Positions 54,814 through 63,947 of a DNA stretch of 64,000 nucleotides are shown one piece after another. The translations under genes were made by a program, and so were the position numbers. Numbering within the stretch: the first letter of the stretch is position 1; every line of letters starts with the position of its first letter. Source of the DNA: an uncultured Bacteroidales bacterium (GTDB taxonomy: Bacteria; Bacteroidota; Bacteroidia; Bacteroidales; UBA932); assembly GCA_944326335.1 (NCBI GenBank), contig CALVDM010000007.1, forward strand, positions 24,915-88,914. The letters are read 5' to 3'. The notes beneath the pieces are model-generated. The model was not told the DNA's origin. It saw only the letters and a list, made by a program, of their open reading frames with translations, and ran no database searches.

Positions 54814-55920
54814 TCACCTCTGCTTCCTGTATGTCACGACCGCAAGCACGTTGATGACAACGGCGAATCCGGACAGCATGGCATAGTCGAACGCCAGGTC
54901 GGAGAACTGGCTCCCCTTCAGGCAGACAGCCCTGAGGATGTTGACGAAATACCGTGTCGGAAGCGCGTATGTCACATACTGGGACCAGGTCTCCATGGAG
55001 CTCACCGGAGTGAAGATGCCGCTCATGAGCATGAATATCAGCACGAAGAACAGCATCATGAACACTGCCTGGAGCATGGTCTCCGAATAATTGGATATCA
55101 TGAGGCCGAAACCGGCCATGAACACGAGGAATATCATTGCGCCCACGTAAATCTCCGCAAGTCCTCCATGGGACGCGAGACCATAGACGAAATGGGCGAT
55201 AAGTATCGCAAGGGTGAAGGCGAACACGCCGAGTATGCCGTAGAAAAGGACTTTGGACAGGATGAAATCCCTTTTCCGCACCGGAGACACATTTATCTGC
55301 TCTATGGTGCCGTTCTCCTTCTCAGAGACAATGCTGAGAGTGGGGAAGAAACCTCCCACAAGGATTATCACGACAATCATCAGGGCCGGGACCATGAACA
55401 GACGGTAGTCGAGGTGGGGGTTGTAGCGGTACTGGGGCACTATCTTCAGAGGGACGGAGGCATCATGGCCTTCCCTGCCGGAAAGCTCTGCCGAGAAGTC
55501 GGACACTATGGATGAAAGGTAGCCTCCGCCTATCGAGCCTTTGGTGCTGTTCACCGCATTGGCCGCTATGTAGATTTCCATGTCCTTCCCGCTCTCGAGA
55601 GCCTTCTCCATGCCATAGGGAATCTCCAGGATTATGTCCGCTTCACCCTTGCGCATCTTCTCCATGGCCTGCGGATATGTCATGCATGAGGGCCCCGCCC
55701 TGAAATACCCGGACTTTGATATCCTGTCCACGAGCCGGGCCGACAATGCCGAACAGTCCCTGTCCACTACCGTCAGCTTGATTTCGCGGACCTCCATATT
55801 GGCCGCGAGGGGCACGAGGAGCATCAGCAGCAAAGGCAGCAGGACAAGGACCATGGGCATGAACGGATTGCTCATGAACTGCTTGAATTCCTTTATGAAC
55901 AGATATCTGAACGGAGACAT
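54814..55920 (-). CDS. ABC-2 type transport permease (YhhJ-like), second
   Basis: The 368-residue inner-membrane protein has an N-terminal helix (NPFMPMVLVLLPLLLMLLV), a large extracytoplasmic domain (about 45-175) and five C-terminal helices (from about 178). The motif VSEKENGTIEQINVSPVRKRDFILSK is the ABC-2 coupling segment. It is a paralog of the next permease and probably dimerises with it. The substrate of such half-permease pairs is often a drug, lipid or polysaccharide; none can be assigned here. It ends 4 bases from the HTCS stop on the opposite strand. Confidence 0.88.
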   Translation of the reverse strand: MSPFRYLFIKEFKQFMSNPFMPMVLVLLPLLLMLLVPLAANMEVREIKLTVVDRDCSALSARLVDRISKSGYFRAGPSCMTYPQAMEKMRKGEADIILEIPYGMEKALESGKDMEIYIAANAVNSTKGSIGGGYLSSIVSDFSAELSGREGHDASVPLKIVPQYRYNPHLDYRLFMVPALMIVVIILVGGFFPTLSIVSEKENGTIEQINVSPVRKRDFILSKVLFYGILGVFAFTLAILIAHFVYGLASHGGLAEIYVGAMIFLVFMAGFGLMISNYSETMLQAVFMMLFFVLIFMLMSGIFTPVSSMETWSQYVTYALPTRYFVNILRAVCLKGSQFSDLAFDYAMLSGFAVVINVLAVVTYRKQR

Positions 55921-55924
55921 GGCT

Positions 55925-57052
55925 TCAATCTAGTTTGTCATTGAATTTGGCGACAGCGGCCGTGAAGACCACGACGGCCATCGCTGTAAGAATCAGTATT
56001 TCCTTGGTTACGTAGCGGACAGGGGTCCCCTCTATCATTATCTTCCTTATCGCCTCTATGAACCACTTTGCAGGGATTATCTGAGCGAACCACTGCAGCG
56101 GCTCGGGCATGCTCTCAATCGGGTACAGCATCCCGCTGAACATCATGACGGGCACAAGGAAAATCATCCCGCATATCAGGGTGGCGATAATCTGTGTCCT
56201 GACAAGTGTGGACACGAGCATGCCTATCCCGAGGGACAGGATGATGTATATCACCGACACGAGTATCATCCAGAAGAAGCTGCCGGCCACAGGCACCTTC
56301 AGGACGAAAATCGTCAGAAGCAGGATATTGACCAGAACGACGCATGCCACGACGAAATACGGTATCATCTTCGCTATGACTATGTTTATCGGCCTCACCG
56401 GGGACACCAGGAGGACCTCCATGCTCCCTGTCTCCTTCTCCCTCACGATGGAAACCGAAGTCATCAGGGCGCATATCAGCATGAGGATGAGCCCCATGAT
56501 TCCCGGGACGAAATTGTACGAGCTCTTCAGCTGCGGGTTGTAGAGCATCCTGAGATTCGGCGTGAGCCTGCCTGTGGCGGGCATCTGCTGCCGGTATGAT
56601 GCCATGGAGACGATATCATCCTTGAAATAATCCGAAATCATGCCTGAGAGGTACATGACCTCCATGGAGGCGTTGTTCGGATTGACGGCATCCACCACCA
56701 CGGCCACGTCCGCCCCTTCCGGGCTGTAGAGAGAGGACATGAAATCCTTGCCGAAGATGAGTGCGGCATCGACCTGCCCCCTTCTCATCGCCTCGTCGAG
56801 CCCCGCCTCGGAACGGAAGGCCCCGACATAAGTGAAGTATTCGCTGCGGTCTATCTTCTCCATGAGTCTCGTGACATACACGTCGTCATCAGCAGACAGC
56901 AGTCCGACATTCACGTTGCGTATCTCCGTGGAGATGGCGAAACCGAACAGGACAATCAGGGCTGTCGGGAGGCCGATGAGCACCAGCAGCGTCCTTTTGT
57001 CCCTGAAAATATGCAGGAACTCTTTCCTTACGAATGCAAAAAACTCTCTCAT
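55925..57052 (-). CDS. ABC-2 type transport permease, first
   Basis: The ATG at 57052 gives 375 residues (MREFFAFVRKEFLHIFRDKR); a TTG eleven codons upstream overlaps the ATPase and is unlikely. The layout is as in the partner: N-terminal helix, extracytoplasmic domain, then about five helices. The coupling motif is VREKETGSMEVLLVSPVRPINIVIAK. The N-terminal FAFVRKEFLHIFRDKRTLL is the typical amphipathic elbow helix. The gene follows the ATPase gene at 4 bases and precedes the second permease at 4 bases. Confidence 0.88.
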   Translation of the reverse strand: MREFFAFVRKEFLHIFRDKRTLLVLIGLPTALIVLFGFAISTEIRNVNVGLLSADDDVYVTRLMEKIDRSEYFTYVGAFRSEAGLDEAMRRGQVDAALIFGKDFMSSLYSPEGADVAVVVDAVNPNNASMEVMYLSGMISDYFKDDIVSMASYRQQMPATGRLTPNLRMLYNPQLKSSYNFVPGIMGLILMLICALMTSVSIVREKETGSMEVLLVSPVRPINIVIAKMIPYFVVACVVLVNILLLTIFVLKVPVAGSFFWMILVSVIYIILSLGIGMLVSTLVRTQIIATLICGMIFLVPVMMFSGMLYPIESMPEPLQWFAQIIPAKWFIEAIRKIMIEGTPVRYVTKEILILTAMAVVVFTAAVAKFNDKLD

Positions 57053-57056
57053 GGCG

Positions 57057-57806
57057 TCAGTCCTGTCTTTTGGCTCCCCTTGCAAGGATTTCGAATACCT
57101 CGGCTACGGATGCCGCCCCGTACTTCCGTTTCAGGGCAGAAGGGCTGTCGAGGGCATCTATCCTGCCGTCCACCATCATGGAAATCCTGCCGCAATATTC
57201 GGCCTCATCCATGTAATGTGTCGTGACGAATGCCGTTATACCTTCATCCACAGCCTCGTATATGAGTTCCCAGAACTGCCTTCTCGCCGAAGGGTCCACA
57301 CCGCCCGTGGGTTCGTCGAGAAACATTATCTCTGGCTTGTGCACAATCGCGACGGAAAAAGCGAGCTTCTGCTTCCAGCCTTGCGGCAGATCCCTCACGA
57401 GGGTGTCCCGTTCTCCGGCAAGCGAGAGCCTGTCGAGCAGTTCCGCTATTCTTTTCCCGGACTGACGCGGAGGGACTCCGTATATCCCTGCGAAAATGTC
57501 GAGATTGTCCTTCACGGTGAGGTCACCGTACAAGGCGAACTTCTGGCTCATGTATCCGATGTGCTTCTTTATCAGCTCCGACTGGGTCCACACGTCGAAA
57601 CCAGCGACCTTGCCTTCCCCGGATGTCGGGAAGCTCAGGCCGGTCAGCATCTTCATAGCCGTGGTCTTGCCTGCCCCGTTGGCACCGAGGAATCCGAAAA
57701 TCTCGCCCTTGTGCACCTCGAAGGTGATGTTGTCCACTGCCGTGAAATCCCCGAACTTCTTTGTCAGGTTCCTGACTTCTATGACATTGTCGCCCTTGTC
57801 TATCAT
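57057..57806 (-). CDS. ABC transporter ATP-binding protein, second
   Basis: The ATG at 57806 gives 249 residues (MIDKGDNVIEV). A long upstream extension in the same frame is the other-frame shadow of the previous ATPase. Walker A is GANGAGKTT. The signature motif is degenerate, DLPQGWKQKL in place of LSGGQ. Walker B and the D-loop are IMFLDEPTGGVDPSARR, and the switch His is in TTHYMDEAEYC. It overlaps the previous ATPase stop by 4 bases (ATGA). The C terminus lacks an extra domain. Confidence 0.93.
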   Translation of the reverse strand: MIDKGDNVIEVRNLTKKFGDFTAVDNITFEVHKGEIFGFLGANGAGKTTAMKMLTGLSFPTSGEGKVAGFDVWTQSELIKKHIGYMSQKFALYGDLTVKDNLDIFAGIYGVPPRQSGKRIAELLDRLSLAGERDTLVRDLPQGWKQKLAFSVAIVHKPEIMFLDEPTGGVDPSARRQFWELIYEAVDEGITAFVTTHYMDEAEYCGRISMMVDGRIDALDSPSALKRKYGAASVAEVFEILARGAKRQD

Positions 57807-58747
57807 TTCTCCTCCAAGTTCATGTAACAATCCTCGAGGGTGGCCTCCGCTTCCCTCACCTCCACTCCGGTGTGGGAGAATCTCTCCGTAAGCTCGCGAG
57901 CAATCGAACCGGCGGTCACCCCGGCCCCCTGCTTCAGGACTATATGGTGGCTGTCGCCGAAAGTGTAGCATCTCGACACGGTGTCCATCGAGCGCAAGTC
58001 CCTCAGGAGCCTGAACATTTCGTCGGAACGCACTGCCAGCAGCCTTTTCCCGAACTTCGATATTATGTCTTCCGGGGAGTCTATCGTCAGGAACCGTCCG
58101 GATTTCATCATTGCTACCCTGTCGCACCTGTCGGCCTCGTCCATATAGGCAGTCGAAACTATTATCGTCATGCCGGATTCCTTAAGCCCCGCGAGATTCT
58201 CCCAGAGCTCCCGCCTCGACGAGGGGTCGACTCCGGTCGTGGGCTCGTCAAGGAGCAGCACGGACGGAGAATGTATCAGGGAGCAGCACAGCGCAAGTTT
58301 CTGTTTCATGCCTCCCGAAAGTTTCCCGGCCTTGCGTTTCTCGAAAGGCTTGAGCCGGTCGTATATGCCGCCTATCAGGCTGTAGTTCTCGTCGATGTCC
58401 TTTCCGAAGACAGAGGCGAAGAAATCCAGGTTCTCCCTCACCGACAGGTCGGGATAGAGGGAGAAGCGTCCGGGCATATAGCCGAGCAATGTACGTATCT
58501 TCCTGTAACCGGAGCGGATGTCGGTTCCCTCGATGAAAGCCGTGCCGCTGTCGGGGGTCACAAGGGTTGCAAGCATGCGGAACAGGGTGGTCTTGCCGGC
58601 CCCGTCCGGCCCGATTATCCCGAAAAGCTCTCCCCTGCCTATTTCCACCCTCTCACCGAGGTTCACGGCCGGAGGAGCATTCTTGCGGTAAGACTTGACA
58701 AGGCCGTCAATCACTACCGGGAATCTGTCAGAATTCGACTCCGCCAT
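57803..58747 (-). CDS. ABC transporter ATP-binding protein, first
   Basis: The 314-residue ATPase has Walker A GPDGAGKTTLF, signature LSGGMKQKL, Walker B and D-loop VLLLDEPTTGVDPSSRR, and a switch position TAYMDEADRCD where the usual His is Ala-Tyr. It has a C-terminal extra domain of about 80 residues with VGVEVREAEATLEDCYM, as in drug-export ATPases. The start overlaps the adaptor gene by 20 bases. Two separate ATPases with two permeases correspond to the fused RbbA-type arrangement in E. coli. Confidence 0.92.
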   Translation of the reverse strand: MAESNSDRFPVVIDGLVKSYRKNAPPAVNLGERVEIGRGELFGIIGPDGAGKTTLFRMLATLVTPDSGTAFIEGTDIRSGYRKIRTLLGYMPGRFSLYPDLSVRENLDFFASVFGKDIDENYSLIGGIYDRLKPFEKRKAGKLSGGMKQKLALCCSLIHSPSVLLLDEPTTGVDPSSRRELWENLAGLKESGMTIIVSTAYMDEADRCDRVAMMKSGRFLTIDSPEDIISKFGKRLLAVRSDEMFRLLRDLRSMDTVSRCYTFGDSHHIVLKQGAGVTAGSIARELTERFSHTGVEVREAEATLEDCYMNLEEK

Positions 58748-59624
58748 ACATACCGAGCTTTATGAGTCCGTCGTTCCGGACCGCCACCTTTATTGCATAG
58801 ACGAGATTCTTCCTGTCGTCCCCGGTCTGGATGTTCTTCGGGGTAAATTCGCTCTGGTCAGAAATCCAGACGACGGTGCCGTCATATTCCCTGGAATAGC
58901 CCTTGCCGTAGTCCGAGAATACCTTCACCTGCTGCCCGAGCCTTATTTCCGAAAGCTGGGCGGAGGTCACGTAGGCCCTCAGGAACACCTTGTCGAGGTC
59001 GGCAATTTTGAAAAGCGGCTTTCCGACAGATGCGAACTCCCCTGCCTCAGCGTATTTCGCAAGCACTGTCCCCGACACGGGAGACACTATGCGGCATTTA
59101 GCGAGCTTGTCGTCTATCTGCGCTATCTGCATGGCTATGCTCGAACTCTGTGCGTCCAGACTCGAGACCGAATTGCCGAGAGCCGACTCCTGCGCCTCTA
59201 TCTGGACTTTGAGCACGGCTATGCCGGCATCCACGTCGTCGAGCTGCTTCTGTGTCGCCGCCCCGTCATTGAACATGTTCAGCACTCTCTGACGCTCCTT
59301 TTCCATGGTCTTGAGCTGCTCCTTCATGGCCTTTACCTGCATGTCCACGTCCGGGCGGTTCTTCAGCACCGACTCCGATGTCATAAGGAGCTGCTGCCTG
59401 GTAAGATAGAGTTGCACGCTGTCTATGCAGCCCGCAGTCTCCCCTGCCTCCAGCCTGTCTCCCTCATCTATGCCGAAGCTGAGTATCCTCCCGTTCGCCT
59501 CCGAGGAAACCGTGACTTCCACAGACTCGAAATACCCCTCGGCATCGTATCCGCTCCTGTTTGCGCCGCACGACATTGCAGCCGCGGCGACGGCGATGAT
59601 TGAAATGTACCTGTCTATTCTCAT
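58728..59624 (-). CDS. HlyD-family membrane-fusion (periplasmic adaptor) protein
   Basis: The 298-residue protein begins with a lipoprotein-type signal (IAVAAAAMSC, Cys19). The biotinyl-lipoyl half-motif ILSFGIDEGDRLEAGETAGCID is followed by a long coiled-coil hairpin (about 85-185, with EQLKTMEKERQRVLNMF) and the second half SGTVLAKYAEAGEFASVGKPLF. A beta-barrel domain ends the protein. It would bridge the inner-membrane ABC complex and TolC. The gene starts 15 bases after tolC ends. Confidence 0.93.
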   Translation of the reverse strand: MRIDRYISIIAVAAAAMSCGANRSGYDAEGYFESVEVTVSSEANGRILSFGIDEGDRLEAGETAGCIDSVQLYLTRQQLLMTSESVLKNRPDVDMQVKAMKEQLKTMEKERQRVLNMFNDGAATQKQLDDVDAGIAVLKVQIEAQESALGNSVSSLDAQSSSIAMQIAQIDDKLAKCRIVSPVSGTVLAKYAEAGEFASVGKPLFKIADLDKVFLRAYVTSAQLSEIRLGQQVKVFSDYGKGYSREYDGTVVWISDQSEFTPKNIQTGDDRKNLVYAIKVAVRNDGLIKLGMYGGVEF

Positions 59625-59639
59625 ATATCGTATTATCCT

Positions 59640-60929
59640 CTATTGGTTCAGTTCCATTTTCAGGTCGTATATATTCTTGAGCATCTCGAGCTCATGCTTC
59701 GACCGCCCGAGGACTGCATTGTTCTCGTTCATGATGTCCCGCAGAAGGTCGTTCACGGTGATGACACCGTTCCTGTACTTGGATTCCGAGGCCTTGCGCA
59801 CTGATTCCCTGAGGCGCACTATCTCATCGTCCACCGCCTTCTGGTCATACATCCTGTCGATTTCAGACTGTATCTGGGTCTGCCTTATGTCAGCATTCCT
59901 CAGGAACGAGTCGCGCTGCAGCTCCACGGAACGCTGTGAAAGGTCTATCCTCTTCATGTCGTTCTTCCTCGTGTAGAAACCGGAGATGTCCCACCTGAAC
60001 GTGACACCGACTATTCCGTTCCATGTCAGCCTGTTGTAAAGAATGTCATCGAAGACGTTCAGCCCCGGCTTCCCGTACCATCCCTGGGCGAAAAGGGAGA
60101 ATTTGGGCATGACAGCCACGTCAAGCATCTTCCTGCGGGTCTCGAGCTCGGCAATCTGCGCATCGAACAGCCGCAGTTCCGTCCTTTCGTTCCTGGAGGT
60201 GTCTATTATGACGGGGCTTGGGACTTCGAACACTTCATTATCCTCTATCTTGCGCCCTATCATCAGGGCAAGCATGTCCTTGTACGTTCTCAGGGAGCGT
60301 TCAAGCTGGCTGCGCTGCTGTCTGAGCGTCAGAAGCTCGACCCGGATGTTGTCTAGGTCACTCTGCAGGGCTGTTCCGTTAGAAGCGGCGGACTTTGCGG
60401 CAGCAAGGTTCGACACAAGGAGAGTGTCCATGCACATGTTGGCCTCCAGGTTGACCTCAAGCATCAGAATCCCGAAATACATCTGGTTCACCTGCGCCTC
60501 GAGGGCATCGATGTCCTTGTCTATAGTGAGCAGGGAGACCTCGTTCTGAGCCTTGACAGCCTCCCTCTGCGCCTTCGAATAGCCTCCGTCCCAGATGGTC
60601 TGGCTTATCTCCAGCTGGAGCTTGTACTGGTCTCTGGAAAGCCCGGCCACATCCGTCCCCATCGCCTGCATCAGGGATGTGAACACCTCCGGGAAGTCCG
60701 TGACATCACTCTGGTATGTCGCCTGGCCTCCGAGGGTGATTCTGGGGGCGTAGCCCATGGCCGCATTCCTGAACGAGAACTGCGACATGGCTTCCGTCAG
60801 TTCATACTGCTTTATCATCGGGTAATTCTCCTTCGAGAGCCTCTGGCATTCCTCGAGTGAAATCCCGTACATGCGGACTGAAGCAAGCAGCACAGCCGCC
60901 GCGAAAATCATTTTCCTCATAAATGGCAT
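59640..60929 (-). CDS. TolC-family outer-membrane efflux protein
   Basis: The 429-residue precursor has a signal peptide (KMIFAAAVLLASVRMYG). It has the two tandem OEP repeats, each with two long helices and two strands: RNAAMGYAPRITLGGQATY and MLDVAVMPKFSLFAQGWYG mark the strand pairs, and ATYQSD and LGGQ the barrel. Long coiled-coil helices lie near 95-200 and 305-420. It is the first gene of the leftward export operon and is divergent from the CobW gene across 193 bases. No TAnnTTTG box was found for it. Confidence 0.92.
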   Translation of the reverse strand: MPFMRKMIFAAAVLLASVRMYGISLEECQRLSKENYPMIKQYELTEAMSQFSFRNAAMGYAPRITLGGQATYQSDVTDFPEVFTSLMQAMGTDVAGLSRDQYKLQLEISQTIWDGGYSKAQREAVKAQNEVSLLTIDKDIDALEAQVNQMYFGILMLEVNLEANMCMDTLLVSNLAAAKSAASNGTALQSDLDNIRVELLTLRQQRSQLERSLRTYKDMLALMIGRKIEDNEVFEVPSPVIIDTSRNERTELRLFDAQIAELETRRKMLDVAVMPKFSLFAQGWYGKPGLNVFDDILYNRLTWNGIVGVTFRWDISGFYTRKNDMKRIDLSQRSVELQRDSFLRNADIRQTQIQSEIDRMYDQKAVDDEIVRLRESVRKASESKYRNGVITVNDLLRDIMNENNAVLGRSKHELEMLKNIYDLKMELNQ

Positions 60930-61122
60930 TACGGTTTCGTAATATTGTCAAGAGTTTAAGGTCATGCCATTTCCATGCCGGACAATGCAACTGTTGATAT
61001 AGATGCAGACAAGGGCCGATATGATGACATCGGGAAAGAAAAATTGATACCTTTGCATGCCCGGGCTGACAGACCTGCAGGAAACCGCAGCCTCACAGGC
61101 CCTTGATTAAAGACATTTTGAC
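60930..61122. other. Divergent intergenic region between tolC and the CobW gene
   Basis: In these 193 bases I see one plus-strand TACCTTTG box (61048-61055) and no clear operator palindrome, repeat or RNA gene. Confidence 0.4.
61048..61055 (+). promoter_or_regulatory. Candidate -7 box for the CobW gene
   Basis: TACCTTTG fits TAnnTTTG, 67 bases before the ATG. No TTTG is seen at -33. Confidence 0.45.
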
Positions 61123-62307
61123 ATGGAAAGGAAAGAAATACCTGTCCTGCTGCTGACAGGCTATCTCGGCAGCGGAAAGACCACCCTCGTGAACAGAATC
61201 CTCGCCAACAGGCAGGGAATCCGCTTTGCAGTCATCGTGAACGACATCGGTGAAGTCAACATAGATGCAGACCTGATACAGAAAGGAGGGGTCGTGGCAC
61301 AGAAGGACGACAGCCTTGTGGCACTGCAGAACGGATGCATCTGCTGCACATTGAAAGCCGACCTCGTGGAGCAGATATTCGAGCTGGTGAAATCGCAGAA
61401 GTTCGACTACATTGTCATAGAGGCAAGCGGCATCTGCGAACCTGAGCCGATAGCACAGACCATCTGCAGCATCCCTTCTCTCGGCGGTGCATATACGAAA
61501 TACGGGGTGTGCCGTCTCGACTGCATTACGACGGTCGTGGACGCCCTCAGGATAAGGGACGAATTCGGATGCGGAGACAGCCTCAGGCGTGAAGACATAG
61601 GCGATGAAGACCTCGAAAGGCTGGTAATCCAGCAGATAGAGTTCTGCAACATCATCCTGCTCAACAAGGCCTCCGAGGTGAAGCCGGAGGAACTGGCAAG
61701 GATAAAAGCCGTGATACGCACCCTCCAGCCTTCTGCTGAAATCCTCGAATGCGACTACGCGGACGTGGAGCTGGACAGGCTTCTCGACACCGGGAAATTC
61801 GACTTCGAACGTGCAGCCACATCCGCCGGCTGGATAAGAGGCATTGAAAGCAGACCTTCTCAGGACGAAGAGCACGAAGCAAGGATGCATCACGGACACC
61901 ACCATGAGCATCATCATGACGAAGGCGAAGCGGAGGAATACGGGATAGGCACTTTCGTGTATTACAGGAGACCGGCGTTCGACATAAACAGATTCGACAG
62001 GTTCGTGGCCAGGAAGTGGCCGGCATCGGTAATCAGAGCCAAGGGAGTGTGCTATTTCAGCGACGAGAAGGACATGTCCTACCTGTTCGAGCAGGCCGGA
62101 AGGCAGAAACAGCTGAGACAGGCCGGAAGATGGTATGCTACCGCCCCGGAAGAAGACCTTGAGAAGCTCATGAAGTCAGACCCGGGATTCCTCAGGGACT
62201 GGGATGAAAAATACGGGGACAGGATGCAGAAAATCGTCTTCATAGGCAGGGACATGGACAAGGAGGAGATTACACGCGAGCTTGACGGATGCCTCGAGGA
62301 CGCGTGA
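61123..62307 (+). CDS. CobW/COG0523-family GTPase, putative zinc metallochaperone
   Basis: The 394-residue protein has the P-loop GYLGSGKTTLVNRIL, the Mg site VNDIGEVNIDADL and the family metal motif GCICCTLKADL (Cys-x-Cys-Cys) near residues 70-75. IEASGICEPEPIA and LLNKASEVKPEEL (NKxD-like guanine motif) follow. A His-rich linker (HHGHHHEHHHDEG) near residues 255-270 probably holds Zn2+. The C-terminal CobW_C domain begins near GIGTFVYYRRPAFDI. Members deliver zinc to target enzymes under limitation. The target here is unknown; the metallophosphoesterase next to it needs two metals and could be one. Confidence 0.92.
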   Translation: MERKEIPVLLLTGYLGSGKTTLVNRILANRQGIRFAVIVNDIGEVNIDADLIQKGGVVAQKDDSLVALQNGCICCTLKADLVEQIFELVKSQKFDYIVIEASGICEPEPIAQTICSIPSLGGAYTKYGVCRLDCITTVVDALRIRDEFGCGDSLRREDIGDEDLERLVIQQIEFCNIILLNKASEVKPEELARIKAVIRTLQPSAEILECDYADVELDRLLDTGKFDFERAATSAGWIRGIESRPSQDEEHEARMHHGHHHEHHHDEGEAEEYGIGTFVYYRRPAFDINRFDRFVARKWPASVIRAKGVCYFSDEKDMSYLFEQAGRQKQLRQAGRWYATAPEEDLEKLMKSDPGFLRDWDEKYGDRMQKIVFIGRDMDKEEITRELDGCLEDA

Positions 62308-62339
62308 CTCCGGTTTCGGAATCAATATCATGCAAGACA

Positions 62340-63677
62340 ATGGGAAAAGTGATCCTTACGGTTGCGGTGCTGGTCCTTGCAGGGTTATGCTGCATCAGGA
62401 CGTCGGCCGCCGGCCCCGGGAACGGGAATATGGCAAGGCATATCGGCACTGAAGACAGCGGAATGAAAATAGCTGTCATGTCTGACATCCATGTAATGGC
62501 ACCGGAACTCCTCGTGGAGGACGGAAAGGCATACGGCGACTACATTGCCGGAGACAGGAAGCTCCTGAAGGAGAGTCCGGAGATTCTGCGCGCGGCAGTA
62601 TCTGAAATCCTGAAGATGAAACCGGATGTGGTCCTCGTGTCCGGAGACCTGACGAAAGACGGGGAATACGTTTCCCACAGGCTCGTTTCGGAAGAACTCC
62701 TGAAACCCTTGACGGACAGCGGAATCCGCACGTTCGTAATTCCTGGGAACCATGATGTCCTCAACCCTCACGCGGTCGAATATTCCGGAGACTCGACAAG
62801 AAGGGTGCGGACCGTGACCCCGGAAGAATTTGCATGCATGTACAGGGATTTCGGCTATGGCCAGGCCATCGCGCGTGACACCGCGTCCCTTTCCTACGTG
62901 GCGCAGCTCAGCGGGAACGTGAGGCTGCTGGCGATAGATGCATGCAGGTACGAGGACAATGATTTCGGGACAGGTGAATGCATCGTCGGAGGCCGCATAA
63001 AGGACGGGACCATGGATTTCATCGCGGAGCAGGCCCGCAAGGCGGAGGAAGACGGATGCAGGATGCTGACCATGATACATCATGGGGTGGTCCGGCATTG
63101 GAAATGGGAAGAGAAGGCCATGAGCGACTACCTCGTGAAGGACTGGAGAAGATGCGGGAGGATGTTCAGGAAGCTCGGGCTGCAGATTGTCTTTTCAGGG
63201 CATTTCCATGCGCAGGACATTGCCGTGTCCGGCTCGGGGAAATCCGCCGTATATGATATCGAGACCGGGTCCACGGTGAGCTATCCGATGCCTGTAAGAA
63301 GCCTTGTGCTGGACGGAGACAGCCTCGCAGTCAGCACCTGGCACATAGCTCCGCTGATGGCCGACAAGTCCTTGGAGGAAAAGGCCGTACACTATGCCGG
63401 AGAAGCCATATCCTCGATTGTGAGGGCACTTGTCGGGGATTCCATGCCGCAGGATATCGTGGAGGAGGCCGCAGCAGTGGCAGGCAAGGCATACGTGGCG
63501 CACATCGGCGGAGACGAGACCATGTCCAGTGAAGACAAGGCAGAGCTGAAATCCGTCGTGGCGAAAGTCAGGAAGCACTCGCTCAAATATGCCTTCATCC
63601 TCGACCATATCGTTCGGTATCTGCATACGGACAAGGACGGCATCCCGGACAACAACTGTGTCATAAGGCTGTACTGA
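62340..63677 (+). CDS. Secreted calcineurin-like metallophosphoesterase
   Basis: The ATG at 62340 gives 445 residues with a signal peptide (GKVILTVAVLVLAGLCCIRTSAA). An upstream in-frame ATG at 62289 overlaps the CobW gene and adds no signal. The metal-binding motifs are in order: MSDIHVM (Asp, His), LVSGDLTKDG (Gly-Asp), IPGNHDVLNP (Gly-Asn-His-Asp), MIHHGV (His) and FSGHFHAQDI (Gly-His-x-His). A helical C-terminal part of about 120 residues follows. The enzyme hydrolyses phosphoesters outside the cytoplasm; its substrate is unknown. It lies 32 bases after the CobW gene and probably shares its transcript. Confidence 0.9.
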   Translation: MGKVILTVAVLVLAGLCCIRTSAAGPGNGNMARHIGTEDSGMKIAVMSDIHVMAPELLVEDGKAYGDYIAGDRKLLKESPEILRAAVSEILKMKPDVVLVSGDLTKDGEYVSHRLVSEELLKPLTDSGIRTFVIPGNHDVLNPHAVEYSGDSTRRVRTVTPEEFACMYRDFGYGQAIARDTASLSYVAQLSGNVRLLAIDACRYEDNDFGTGECIVGGRIKDGTMDFIAEQARKAEEDGCRMLTMIHHGVVRHWKWEEKAMSDYLVKDWRRCGRMFRKLGLQIVFSGHFHAQDIAVSGSGKSAVYDIETGSTVSYPMPVRSLVLDGDSLAVSTWHIAPLMADKSLEEKAVHYAGEAISSIVRALVGDSMPQDIVEEAAAVAGKAYVAHIGGDETMSSEDKAELKSVVAKVRKHSLKYAFILDHIVRYLHTDKDGIPDNNCVIRLY

Positions 63678-63681
63678 ATCC

Positions 63682-63944
63682 TCAGAATCTCTCCTTAAGC
63701 CACTTCCTTACAGGCATGTCGTAAAGCCTGAACGCAGCCCAGGCAAGGGATGAACGAACCCCGACAGCACGAAAAAGAAGTCCACCGCAAGATAGCCGTG
63801 GTTTATGACCTGGTATGCAGGTCCTGCCGAGTATGTCTCCAGTATATGGAACAGCACCACGATAACAGATGCCACACCCCTGAGGCCGTCGAGAATCTCG
63901 TACCTCGGTTTCGACTCAAAATAATTTCCCTTCGCTGCCGTCAT
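63682..63944 (-). pseudogene. Acyltransferase (OafA/acyltransferase-3 type) with internal deletion and frameshift
   Basis: The N-terminal 60 residues match membrane acyltransferases: RYEILDGLRGVASVIVVLFH with the helix-1 signature, then HGYLAVDFFFVLSGF. The frame then fails and stops at 63708. In the neighbouring frame the DNA encodes AAFRLYDMPVRKWLKERF and a stop at 63682, which looks like the normal C terminus of the same family (Y-D/E-x-P-V-R-x-W-L). About 280 residues between the two are missing. This is best read as a large internal deletion with loss of frame, near 63745-63765. It begins 3 bases after the partial gene upstream. Confidence 0.8.
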
Positions 63945-63947
63945 AGC

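Noticed and set aside
57807-58127. 107-residue N-terminal extension of the second ABC ATPase
   Set aside because: The extension lies wholly inside the first ATPase gene in another frame and is Gly/Arg-rich noise. The ATG at 57806 forms a normal ATGA overlap.
61870-61930. His-codon-rich tract as a repeat element
   Set aside because: It is the coding sequence of the metal-binding linker of the CobW protein, a known feature of that family.
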